Position numbers and translations under genes: made by a program. DNA of 64,000 bases, taken from Salipiger bermudensis HTCC2601. GTDB lineage: Bacteria; Pseudomonadota; Alphaproteobacteria; Rhodobacterales; Rhodobacteraceae. The stretch covers positions 760,617 to 824,616 of the forward strand of contig NZ_DS022276.1 of the NCBI RefSeq assembly GCF_000153725.1, in the 5' to 3' direction. Under the pieces are notes generated by a model that was not told where the DNA came from, searched no databases, and was given only the letters and a program-made list of their open reading frames with translations. Shown piece by piece: positions 27,060-36,429 of the stretch (positions are counted from its first letter, which is position 1; the number at the start of each line of letters is the position of its first letter).

Positions 27060-28196
27060 TTACTCCGCGGCGCCTGCGGCCTCGGCCGGCGCCATGTCGG
27101 TGCCGCGCCATGTGAAGCCACGCCCTGTCCATGTGGCGACCCAGAGCGCGGGAAGCAAGGCGTCGCGCATCATCATCGCGGCCAGGTCACGCAGCCCGGC
27201 GGGCCAGCCGGCAAGGCGGGCCAGCGCGATCTCGGCACCGTACCACAGCGCCGGAAGCGCGGGCAGGGCGGCAAGCGGCGCGGCACCCGTTGCGACCAGA
27301 CCGAGCGTTGCGGCCAACGGCAGCAGCGGCCCTTGCGCGATCTCGGCGCAGAAGATCAGCGCAAAACCGTCGCGGCGCACCTTGCTCCAGCGCAGCTGAC
27401 GGTCCCAGACCGCGCGTGCGTGGCGGCTGCCGATGGGCTGGGCGAAGAGCTTTGGCGTCAACCGCACCCGCTTGCCCTGGGCGCGCACCAGCTTGGTCGA
27501 GGCCACGTCCTCGGCAAGGTTGCGCCCGAGCGCCGGCAGGCCTCCACCCGCCTCGAGGATGTCGCGGTGCCAGAACAGCGTCTTGCCCTGGGCAAAGCCC
27601 AGCCCAAGGCTGTCGGCGGCGAGCTGCCAGCGCCCCTGCGAGCTGTTGAGAAAGGCGCATTCCACCGCGCCCCAGAAATTGCCCGGGCGGATCCCGGCGG
27701 GCGGCGAGGAGACCAGCCCAGTGTCGCTGCGCCACGTGGTGATCAGGGTGCGCAGGTAGTCGGGCGGCAGAAGCAGGTTGCTGTCGGTCATCGCCAGCCA
27801 CTCTCCGCGCGCCTCGCGGTAGCCCTTGTGCAGGTTGTTGAGCTTGGGGTTGCCGCTGATCGGGGTCTCGCCGAAGAGCAGGGTCGCCTCGACCTGCGGG
27901 TTCTCGGCGATCAGTTGGCGCACCAGAGGCACCGAGGCGTCGGTCTCGGAGGGGGCACAGAAGAGGATCTCGTAGCGCGGGTAATCCTGCCGGAACGACG
28001 AGCCAAGCGTCTCGCGGTCGAAGGTGTCGAGGCCGCAGACCGGACGCACCAGCGAGATATAGGGCAGCTCGGTGTCGTCCGCCGGAGCCACGGAACGCTG
28101 GCGATATCGCCATGCGGCCAAGAGGGCGCTCAGCAGGTGCGCGGCGACGGTGACAGCGAGGATCGCGCCGAGCGCGGAGACGAGCAGATCGGTCAT
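27060..28196 (-). CDS. GT21/ceramide-glucosyltransferase-like (HpnI/Agt-like) glycosyltransferase
   Basis: A 378-residue membrane glycosyltransferase with an N-terminal helix and a C-terminal hydrophobic region. The cytoplasmic catalytic motifs include YISLVRPVCGLD, SGNPKLNNL, MTDSNLLLPPDYL, the EDVAST acid and the QLRW (Q/RxxRW) motif in DRQLRWSKV. These mark the ceramide-glucosyltransferase-like GT21 group, whose bacterial members act on lipid acceptors such as diacylglycerol or hopanoids. The ATG at 28196 overlaps the phosphoesterase stop (28193-28195) as ATGA. The lipid acceptor is inference. Confidence 0.85.
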   Translation of the reverse strand: MTDLLVSALGAILAVTVAAHLLSALLAAWRYRQRSVAPADDTELPYISLVRPVCGLDTFDRETLGSSFRQDYPRYEILFCAPSETDASVPLVRQLIAENPQVEATLLFGETPISGNPKLNNLHKGYREARGEWLAMTDSNLLLPPDYLRTLITTWRSDTGLVSSPPAGIRPGNFWGAVECAFLNSSQGRWQLAADSLGLGFAQGKTLFWHRDILEAGGGLPALGRNLAEDVASTKLVRAQGKRVRLTPKLFAQPIGSRHARAVWDRQLRWSKVRRDGFALIFCAEIAQGPLLPLAATLGLVATGAAPLAALPALPALWYGAEIALARLAGWPAGLRDLAAMMMRDALLPALWVATWTGRGFTWRGTDMAPAEAAGAAE

Positions 28197-28975
28197 GCGA
28201 TGCCTTCCGCCAGTGCGCCGCCCTTTCCGGCGGCGGGTTTCGAGGCCGCCGGCGACGGGGCGGGAGCGGCGAACTTGACGAGGCTCAGTGTGCCCTGAGC
28301 GTCCTCGGTCATCGCGGTGAGACTGTCGATCCAGTCGCCGCAATTGGCATAGACCATCTCGCCATGCTGCCGCAGGCCGGGTTTGTGCGAGTGGCCGCAG
28401 ATCACGCCTCCGGTGCCGGCGGCGCGGGCCAGCTTGATCAGGCGGCGCTCGAAGCGATCGCCCATCGCCAGCAGCTGGTTGGCATGGCCGATGACCCGCT
28501 GGGCGTGGCTTTGTGTCCCCGCGGGGACATCTCCGCGACGGCGCTGCCAGTCATCGACCTGCCGCAGCATCGCGTCGAGGCGACTACCGAGCCGCGTCAT
28601 GGCGTGCCAGCGCAGGATGCGCGGGTCGCATTGATCGCCGTGCAGCACGAGATAGCGCCGATCATCGGCCGCGTGGTGGATCACCGCTTCGCGCAGTTCC
28701 CAGCCCTCGACGGCGGCGTCGGGCGCGCGCATTGCCGCATCGTGGTTGCCGGGCAGATAGACGATCCGCGTGCCGTTGCGGCGCCGTTGCCGAAACTCGT
28801 CCATGACGGTTTCGTGGGCGTCGGTCCAGTGCACGCGGCCCCCGTGCCAGAGGTCGAAGATGTCGCCGACAAGATAAATCGTCTCGGCTTCGATGTTCCT
28901 GAGAAAGGCGAGAACCTGAGACGGGCGACTGGCGCGGGCCCCGAGATGCAGGTCCGACAGGAACAGGCTGCGCAT
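28193..28975 (-). CDS. PlcP/LpxH-like calcineurin-type metallophosphoesterase
   Basis: A 260-residue binuclear metallophosphoesterase with D8-x-H10 (SDLHLG), D38 (VGDIFD), N77-H78 (PGNHD), H112 (LHGD) and GHSH near 200. The layout (TIYLVGDIFDLW, GTRIVYLPGNHD, GGVICGHSHKPG, NCGDW) matches the Sinorhizobium PlcP phospholipase C used in phosphate-starvation lipid remodelling and the related UDP-2,3-diacylglucosamine diphosphatases. With a GT21-like gene overlapping its end, PlcP is favoured. The start at 28975 (MRSLFLSD) is the family start; the frame opens at 29014. Confidence 0.8.
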   Translation of the reverse strand: MRSLFLSDLHLGARASRPSQVLAFLRNIEAETIYLVGDIFDLWHGGRVHWTDAHETVMDEFRQRRRNGTRIVYLPGNHDAAMRAPDAAVEGWELREAVIHHAADDRRYLVLHGDQCDPRILRWHAMTRLGSRLDAMLRQVDDWQRRRGDVPAGTQSHAQRVIGHANQLLAMGDRFERRLIKLARAAGTGGVICGHSHKPGLRQHGEMVYANCGDWIDSLTAMTEDAQGTLSLVKFAAPAPSPAASKPAAGKGGALAEGIA

Positions 28976-29162
28976 CGTGCGGCGGGCGTCATTGCCGGCG
29001 GGAGAAGACGGCATCGGAAGGTCTTTCTTGTTCGCTCGCCCGCCTTATGGCGGCAGCGTGTATCGGGAGTGTGACGGATCGCGACCCCGATCAGAACGCC
29101 CAACGGACCTGCGGGGTTCCCGCAAGGTCAGCAGGAATGTTGCAGTGCAGAAACCACGGTGG

Positions 29163-30263
29163 TCAGCCCGGCTGCGGGCCGCCTGCGATGGCGCCCTTGG
29201 CCACGGAAACCGCTTTCAGAACGGCGAAGACCTCCTGCCCGTCTTGCAGCCCCAGCGCCGAGACCGAGCGTTGCGTGACCCGCGCGAGCAACAGGTTGCC
29301 GCAGGCATCGAGCTGGACGAGCGCGCCGGGGCCGTTGCCCATGCGCAACGCCCTGATGCGGCAGGGCAGCACGTTGAGCGCCGAGATCTGCTCGGGCCGC
29401 TGTGTGGCGAGCATCACGTCCTGTGCCTCGATATGGATGCGCAGAGGCGTGCCGGGGGCGCGGGGAACCGAGGGGATCAGCAGGCGCAGCCCGCCAGCCG
29501 CCTCGAGCTCGGTCAGCCCGTCCTCGTGGTGGCGCAGGATGCTGGCCTCGATCACCGCGCCGGCCGCGCCCGCTCCGAGCGGCGTGACCGACGGGTCGCC
29601 CAGCACGTCGGTGGCGCTGCCGTGGCGCGACACGCGGCCGTCCTGCAGCGCCACGACCGAGGTGGCGAGCCGCGCGACCTCGGCAGGGGCGTGGCTGACA
29701 TAGAGGATCGGCACGCGGGTCTCGTCCCGCAGGCGCTCGAAATAGGGAAGGATCTCGGATTTGCGCGCCTCGTCCAGCGCCGCGAGCGGCTCGTCGGCGA
29801 GGATCAGGCGCGGCTTGGCGAGCAGGGCGCGCCCGATCGCCACGCGCTGACGTTCGCCACCGGAGAGCGCCCCCGGGCGGCGGGAGAGAAGCGGCGCGAT
29901 GCCAAGCATCTCGATGACGCGGTCAATCTCGTCGGGGCGGCTGTCGCGCGGCGCAAACCAGCGCCCGTAGAGCAGGTTTTGCCGCACGGTGAGATGTGGA
30001 AAGAGTCGCGCGTCCTGAAAGATGTAGCCGAGGCGACGGCGATGCGGCGGCTGCCAGACGCGGCGCGCGCTGTCGAACAGAACCTGATCGCCAAGCGCGA
30101 TGCGGCCGGCATCCGGGCGCAAGAGCCCCGCCACCGCGTTGACGATGGTGGTCTTGCCCGAGCCGGAGCGCCCGAACAGCACGGTCAGCCCCGGCGGCGC
30201 CTCGAAGGCGATGTCGAGCTGGAAGCCGCCGAAGCAGTGGCTTATCGCGACCTGAAGGCTCAT
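29163..30263 (-). CDS. modC: molybdate ABC transporter ATP-binding protein
   Basis: The 366-residue ATPase of the ModABC molybdate importer. Walker A (GRSGSGKTT), Q-loop (IFQDARLFPHL), signature (LSGGERQRVAIGRALL) and Walker B (LILADEPLAALD) are present. A C-terminal TOBE/Mop-type domain (about 290-360) may bind molybdate and regulate transport. It overlaps modB by four bases. The neighbouring genes on the same strand are modB, modA and a short modE. Confidence 0.92.
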   Translation of the reverse strand: MSLQVAISHCFGGFQLDIAFEAPPGLTVLFGRSGSGKTTIVNAVAGLLRPDAGRIALGDQVLFDSARRVWQPPHRRRLGYIFQDARLFPHLTVRQNLLYGRWFAPRDSRPDEIDRVIEMLGIAPLLSRRPGALSGGERQRVAIGRALLAKPRLILADEPLAALDEARKSEILPYFERLRDETRVPILYVSHAPAEVARLATSVVALQDGRVSRHGSATDVLGDPSVTPLGAGAAGAVIEASILRHHEDGLTELEAAGGLRLLIPSVPRAPGTPLRIHIEAQDVMLATQRPEQISALNVLPCRIRALRMGNGPGALVQLDACGNLLLARVTQRSVSALGLQDGQEVFAVLKAVSVAKGAIAGGPQPG

Positions 30264-30952
30264 GCGCCCGACACCCGCTTCGCGATGCGGCGCGACAGCA
30301 CTTCCGACAGGATCAGCGCCGCCATGGCGATGGCCACCGAGACCGCCACCAGCCGCAGCGCCGAGGCTTCGCCGCCGGGCACCTGAAGGAAGGCGTAGAT
30401 TGCCGAGGGCAGGGTCTGGGTCTGGCCGGGGATGTTGGAGACGAAGGTGATGGTGGCACCGAACTCGCCCATCGCCTTGGCAAAGGCGAGGATGGCGCCG
30501 GCGAGGATGCCGGGCAGGGTCAGCGGCAGCGTGACGGTGGCGAAGACCCAGAGCCGGGAGGCCCCAAGCGTTGCCCCGGCCTGTTCGAGCTTGGGGTCCA
30601 CCGCCTCGATCGACAGGCGGATGGCGCGCACCAGCAAGGGAAAGGCCATGATCCCGGCGGCCAGCGCCGCGCCGGTCCAGTGGAACGCAAAGACGATGCC
30701 GATCTCCTGCAGCGCCCCACCGATGGGGCCGCGGGTGCCGAAGGTCAGCAGCAGCAGGTAGCCGGTGACCACCGGCGGTAGGATCAGCGGCAGGTGCACC
30801 AGTCCGTTCAGCACCTGCTTTCCGGGAAACTCCCAGCGCGCCAGCGCATAGGCCACGAGGATCCCCGGCGGCAGACCGGCCAGCGTCGCCCAGAGCGCCA
30901 CGCGCAGCGACAGCGCGACGGCTTGCCATTCGTCGGGGCCGAGCAGGGACAT
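30260..30952 (-). CDS. modB: molybdate ABC transporter permease
   Basis: A 230-residue membrane permease with about five helices and the EAA loop (QAGATLGASRLWVFATVTLPLTLPGI). This is diagnostic of ModB/CysT-type subunits; FGATITFVSNIPGQTQTLPSAIYAFL is the ModB C-terminal signature. It overlaps modC by four bases and starts eight bases after modA stops. Confidence 0.92.
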   Translation of the reverse strand: MSLLGPDEWQAVALSLRVALWATLAGLPPGILVAYALARWEFPGKQVLNGLVHLPLILPPVVTGYLLLLTFGTRGPIGGALQEIGIVFAFHWTGAALAAGIMAFPLLVRAIRLSIEAVDPKLEQAGATLGASRLWVFATVTLPLTLPGILAGAILAFAKAMGEFGATITFVSNIPGQTQTLPSAIYAFLQVPGGEASALRLVAVSVAIAMAALILSEVLSRRIAKRVSGA

Positions 30953-30960
30953 GGGGGCGG

Positions 30961-31731
30961 TTACTCCGTCAGGACGGTGAAACCCTGCCGCTCGAAGGCG
31001 GCGCGCGCAACGGGACCTTGCAGATAGGCGAGGAATGCGTCGGCAACCGCGCTGTCTCCGTCACGAATGCGCGCCGCGGGGTAGGTGATCGGCGCATGGC
31101 TGCCTTCCGGGAAGGTCCCAAGCACGGCGACGCCGGGCTCGGCATGGGCGTCGGTGGCGTAGACGATGCCGAGCGGGGCCTCGCCGGTGGCAACGAGCGC
31201 CAGCGCCGCGCGCACGTTGTCGGCCTGCGCGACCTTGGGCGCGACGGCGTCCCAGAGACCAAGTGAGCCAAGCGCCGCCTTGCCGTAGATCCCGGCCGGC
31301 ACCGCCTCGACCAGTGCCATGGCGAGGTGGCTCTCGCCCAGCATCTCGGCCAGCGGCAGATCGGGGGTGATCTCGACCGGGTTTGCCTTTGCGTCATGGG
31401 CGATCAGCACGAGGCTGTTGCCGAGCAGGTCGGTGCGGGTGGCGTCGTCGATCAGCCCGTCGGATTCGAGCGCGTCCATCCAGCCGGGATTGGCCGAGAT
31501 GAACACATCCGCCGGGGCGCCCGCCTGGATCTGCCGCGCCAGCGCCGAGGAGCCGGCGAAGGAGACCCGTGCGGTGGTGCCGGTCTCCTCGGCATAGCGG
31601 GCGGTGATCTCGTCCATCGCGGTCTTCATGCTGGCGGCGGCGAACACCGTCACCTGCTCGGCCCATGCCCCGGAGGCCGCGACGGCGGCAAGGGCAAGGG
31701 CGGCAAGCGAGGGTAGGGTGGGGCGAGGCAT
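30961..31731 (-). CDS. modA: molybdate-binding periplasmic protein
   Basis: A 256-residue binding protein. It has a signal peptide (PSLAALALAAVAASGAWA) and the ModA sequence VFAAASMKTAMDEI, SFAGSSALARQIQAGAPADVFISAN and GTFPEGSHAPITYP. The ATG at 31731 is preceded by a palindrome at 31748-31767, 17 bases upstream. It brings molybdate to ModBC for molybdopterin-enzyme cofactor synthesis. Confidence 0.92.
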   Translation of the reverse strand: MPRPTLPSLAALALAAVAASGAWAEQVTVFAAASMKTAMDEITARYAEETGTTARVSFAGSSALARQIQAGAPADVFISANPGWMDALESDGLIDDATRTDLLGNSLVLIAHDAKANPVEITPDLPLAEMLGESHLAMALVEAVPAGIYGKAALGSLGLWDAVAPKVAQADNVRAALALVATGEAPLGIVYATDAHAEPGVAVLGTFPEGSHAPITYPAARIRDGDSAVADAFLAYLQGPVARAAFERQGFTVLTE

Positions 31732-31747
31732 GGCGGCTCCGGGGGCA

Positions 31748-31767
31748 ATATGTTTCCAGAAACATAT
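31748..31767. promoter_or_regulatory. palindromic operator candidate in the modE-modA gap
   Basis: The 20-bp palindrome ATATGTTTC-CA-GAAACATAT lies 17 bases upstream of modA and just after modE. Its position suggests an operator for the ModE-like protein acting on modABC. Confidence 0.6.
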
Positions 31768-31791
31768 CGGGCGGCCCCTGCGTGGCAAGCG

Positions 31792-32187
31792 CTATTTCTG
31801 GTGGGACATATCGCTCAGCAGCGACTTCAGCGCCGCGATGTCCTCGGCGCCGGCGGCGGCGGCGGCGCGCTCCACGCGGCGGTAATGCGCCAGCACCCGC
31901 TCGCCGGTCTCGGTCAGCCTTGCGCCGCCACCACGGGTGCCGCCACGGTTGCGCTCCACCAGCGGCGCGCGGAAGGCACGGTTCATCTCCTCGACGAGGC
32001 TCCAGGCGCGCTTGTAGCTCATCGACATGGCGCGCCCGGCGGCGGCGATGGAGCCAGTCTCGGCAATGTGGTCCAGCAGCTCGGCCTTGCCCGGACCAAG
32101 CATGGCGCTGTCGCCGAAGAGGATGCGCAGGCGCAGGCGGGGGTCGGGGTCGTCGTCGGAATCCGGGGGCGGGGGAAGCTCTGTCAT
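31792..32187 (-). CDS. modE: short ModE-like winged-helix regulator
   Basis: A 131-residue LysR-type winged-helix domain (LDHIAETGSIAAAGRAMSMSYKRAWSLVEEMNRAF, GGTRGGGARLTETGE), the N-terminal DNA-binding half of ModE. Typical ModE is about twice this length, with C-terminal Mop domains that bind molybdate. Those are missing here, so the protein may not sense molybdate directly. It is upstream of modA on the same strand and probably regulates that operon. Confidence 0.8.
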   Translation of the reverse strand: MTELPPPPDSDDDPDPRLRLRILFGDSAMLGPGKAELLDHIAETGSIAAAGRAMSMSYKRAWSLVEEMNRAFRAPLVERNRGGTRGGGARLTETGERVLAHYRRVERAAAAAGAEDIAALKSLLSDMSHQK

Positions 32188-32263
32188 CTCTCAACTTTCC
32201 GGGATCGCGGTTGCGCTTGCAAGCGCGGCGCGAAACAGTCGCGCGAGACCACCGGGAGGCCCC

Positions 32264-32872
32264 ATGTTCGACGCCAAGCTCCTGCCGCTGCAGCGGCGGC
32301 TGATACGCCCCATGGCCGGGCGCCTGCACGCGCGCGGTGTGGGGGCCGACTCGATCACCCTCGCGGGCTTCGCGCTGGGGCTGCTGGGGGTGCTGGCGGC
32401 GGCGTATGGGCTGTTCTGGCTGGCGCTGGCTGGGTTGGTGGCGAACCGGCTTGCGGACGGGCTCGATGGCGAGGTGGCGCGGCTGGCCGGCCCGACGGAT
32501 CGCGGCGCGTTTCTCGACATCGCCCTCGACTTCCTGTTCTACGCGCTGTTTCCGGTGGGCTTCGCCATCGCCGATCCGGCGACAAACGCGCTGCCGGCGG
32601 TGGTTCTGGTGGCGAGCTTCGTCGGCACCGGGTCGTCCTTCCTCGCCTTCTCGATCATCGCCGAGCGGCGCGGTCTCACATCGGAGGACTACCCGTCAAA
32701 GGGCATCTTCTATCTTGGTGGGCTGACCGAGGGGGCCGAGACCATCGGTCTCTTCGTGTTGATCTGCCTGCTGCCGGGACTGTTCCCGGTGCTGGCGCTG
32801 GTCTTTGCCGCCGCCTGTTTCGTGACCACGCTGACGCGCTGGCTTACCGGTTGGCGCCTGTTCGGCGCCTGA
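32264..32872 (+). CDS. CDP-alcohol phosphatidyltransferase family protein
   Basis: A 202-residue inner-membrane enzyme with the CDP-alcohol motif DGxxAR(x7)GxxxDxxxD in the stretch DGEVARLAGPTDRGAFLDIALD, one residue shorter between AR and G than the usual motif. About six hydrophobic helices surround it. It makes or exchanges a phospholipid headgroup; the acceptor is unknown. The ATG at 32264 has a GGGAGGC site; the longer frame from 32027 overlaps modE. It diverges from modE and converges on the cold-shock gene. Confidence 0.85.
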   Translation: MFDAKLLPLQRRLIRPMAGRLHARGVGADSITLAGFALGLLGVLAAAYGLFWLALAGLVANRLADGLDGEVARLAGPTDRGAFLDIALDFLFYALFPVGFAIADPATNALPAVVLVASFVGTGSSFLAFSIIAERRGLTSEDYPSKGIFYLGGLTEGAETIGLFVLICLLPGLFPVLALVFAAACFVTTLTRWLTGWRLFGA

Positions 32873-32901
32873 GGGTGCTTAAAGTGAGGCTGCAAACGAA
32901 A

Positions 32902-32925
32902 AAGGCGCGCCCGGGGGCGCGCCTT
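32902..32925. terminator. bidirectional terminator between the CDP-alcohol and cold-shock genes
   Basis: A 10-bp stem (aaggcgcgcc / ggcgcgcctt) with loop CGGG, flanked by A-rich sequence on one side, lies between two convergent stop codons. Confidence 0.8.
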
Positions 32926-32947
32926 CTGGCCGGTCTGATCAGATGGA

Positions 32948-33154
32948 TCAGAGCAGCTCGAGATTGATGGCGCTCTCGCGGCCGTCACGGCCGGACTGCA
33001 GCTCGTAGGACACTTTCTGGTTGTCCTTGAGCTCGGTCAGGCCGGAGCGCTCGAGTGCGGAGATGTGCACGAACACGTCCTTGGAGCCGCCCTCGGGAGC
33101 GATGAAGCCGTAGCCTTTGGTGGTGTTGAACCACTTCACGGTGCCAGTTGGCAT
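32948..33154 (-). CDS. cold-shock domain protein
   Basis: A 68-residue Csp protein with KGYGFIAPEG (RNP-1-like) and KDVFVHISALE (RNP-2) motifs in an OB fold. It binds single-stranded nucleic acid. An AAGGAAAGG ribosome site precedes the ATG at 33154. The likely promoter is over 100 bases upstream, giving a long leader as is common for such genes. Confidence 0.92.
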   Translation of the reverse strand: MPTGTVKWFNTTKGYGFIAPEGGSKDVFVHISALERSGLTELKDNQKVSYELQSGRDGRESAINLELL

Positions 33155-33268
33155 GGGATGAACCCTTTCCTTGTCTTGCCGCACGCGGAGATGCTGCGGC
33201 CCGGCGTCGTCGTCTAGTCTCGACAGCGGCCGTGAAAGGAACAGGTCGGATAGAGAGTAGCAGTCTGA

Positions 33269-33297
33269 GATATGACATGACGGTTTGAGTCGCACAA
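33269..33297 (-). promoter_or_regulatory. candidate sigma70-type promoter for the cold-shock gene
   Basis: On the minus strand TTGTGC (33297-33292) and CATATC (33274-33269) are 17 bases apart and about 115 bases upstream of the start codon. This would give a structured leader. Confidence 0.4.
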
Positions 33298-33377
33298 GCT
33301 TTGACGCGAGATGTGGAACGGCTTTCCCGTTCCGGGCGTTTCTGCCGCAGAAACAACGCTTAGGAGAGGAGAAACCG

Positions 33378-33560
33378 ATGTCGATCCAGCGTATCGCAAA
33401 GAAGGCCCTGTCGGCCTATGCCCGCAGCAAGCGCGGGGGCCATCATGCCGGCACCCCCGTCCGGAACCGCCCGGTGCGTCATCACAAGGTGAAACGTGGG
33501 CGCAGCGTCGAGAGCCAGATCGCCTCGAAGGCGGTGCGGACGATCCGCCGGGCTCTGTGA
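33378..33560 (+). CDS. small basic protein of unknown function
   Basis: A 60-residue protein dense in Lys, Arg and His (KRGGHHAG, RNRPVRHHKVKRGR), with an estimated high pI. It may bind nucleic acid or the ribosome, which is only inference. A GGAGAGGAG site precedes the ATG at 33378; the frame opens earlier at 33285. It diverges from the cold-shock gene. No family is recognised. Confidence 0.6.
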   Translation: MSIQRIAKKALSAYARSKRGGHHAGTPVRNRPVRHHKVKRGRSVESQIASKAVRTIRRAL

Positions 33561-33810
33561 GGTTTTGCAGACGTGCGGTTCCCAAGCGCGGGACAAGGCC
33601 GTAGGCCGCCGCGCAATCGCCGGCCCGCCCCCCGGGCTGGCGATTTGATGACATCCAAGCCGCGTGTCGAGGTCCTTCGGACTTGGCTGCGATAAAACAA
33701 GAGGCTCCTCGGGTGGATCGCCATCCCGCGAGCCGGCGATGGCGCAGCGGCGCCTGACACCTCGATAGGGGCACTTTCGAACCTGGGTCTCGCAGCGCGC
33801 TTTACGAAAA

Positions 33811-33836
33811 AAAAGGCGGGGAGATCCCCGCCTTTT
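33811..33836. terminator. strong terminator between the small basic gene and ettA
   Basis: An 11-bp stem (33811-33821 with 33826-33836, aaaaggcgggg/ccccgcctttt) with loop AGAT lies between convergent genes. It should work in both directions. The rest of the 33561-33870 gap shows no other feature. Confidence 0.9.
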
Positions 33837-33870
33837 CCATCTTTCGAAGCTATCGATCCGAGCGCTTTGC

Positions 33871-35526
<1,656 letters not shown>

Positions 35527-35756
35527 GCTGTCCTCCGGTGACTGGTTGGGCGCCTGTATCGCACCGGGGCGGGGGAATGCAAAGCCCCCGAGCGCACGGG
35601 GCGCGACGGGTGTCTGCGGACGCGTTGGCCGGGCCGGGCGCGACGGCGATCCGGCTGACATGCTGCCGGGCCGGGACCAGCGCAGGGCGGGTTTGCTGTT
35701 GTCATCGCGGGCCGTTCCGGTGTCTTTTGCCGCCACTTCGGAACGGAAGGGCCGCG

Positions 35757-36371
35757 ATGGCTTGGAATGCGCATGAGGCGGGGCTGCATCTGGTCCCGGG
35801 GATGACCGTGGGTCTGCTGGGGGGATCGTTCGATCCGCCCCATGCTGGCCACGTGCACATCACCCGCGAGGCGCTGCGCCGCTTCGGGCTCGACCGGGTG
35901 GTCTGGCTGGTGAGCCCGGGCAACCCGCTCAAGGCGCATGGCCCGGCGCCGCTGGCCGAGCGCATCGCGGCGGCGCGGCGGATCATGGCGCATCCCCGGG
36001 TCATCGTGAGCGATGTCGAGCGGCTGCTCGGCACCCGCCACACCGCGCGCACGCTGGCGCAGCTGCAGGCGCGGTTTCCGGGGGTGAACTTTGTCTGGCT
36101 GATGGGCGCCGACAATCTCGCGCAGCTGCACCGCTGGGAGGATTGGCGCGAGATCATGGAGCGTGTGCCGGTGGGGGTGCTGGCCCGACCCGGCAGCCGG
36201 ATGGCAGCGCGCGGCTCGGTGGCGGCGGATGTCTACCGCCACGCGCGGCTGCCGGATCGTGCCGCCGGTCTGCTGGCGCGCGCGGTGCCGCCCGCCTGGA
36301 GCTTCGTCAACGTGCCGCTTGTGAATCTGAGCTCGACCGAGCTGCGCGGGGCCGCGGGCAGCAAAATGTGA
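35757..36371 (+). CDS. nadD: nicotinate-nucleotide adenylyltransferase
   Basis: Adenylates nicotinate mononucleotide in NAD synthesis. The 204-residue product has the nucleotidyl-transferase motif [14 protein letters not shown] and the family [25 protein letters not shown] sequence at the end. A GGAAGG site is six bases before the ATG at 35757; the frame from 35538 is longer but not family-like. It diverges from ettA and is followed by dacB 58 bases later. Confidence 0.92.
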   Translation: MAWNAHEAGLHLVPGMTVGLLGGSFDPPHAGHVHITREALRRFGLDRVVWLVSPGNPLKAHGPAPLAERIAAARRIMAHPRVIVSDVERLLGTRHTARTLAQLQARFPGVNFVWLMGADNLAQLHRWEDWREIMERVPVGVLARPGSRMAARGSVAADVYRHARLPDRAAGLLARAVPPAWSFVNVPLVNLSSTELRGAAGSKM

Positions 36372-36429
36372 TCATTTGCTTTGACGCCACCGCTTGTCGG
36401 CGGACAATCGCTGCGGTTAGATCAGCGCC

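Noticed and set aside
25786..27132. 448-residue fused glycosyltransferase
   Set aside because: Only the last 233 residues are protein-like; the first part is a shadow of the DedA gene in another frame.
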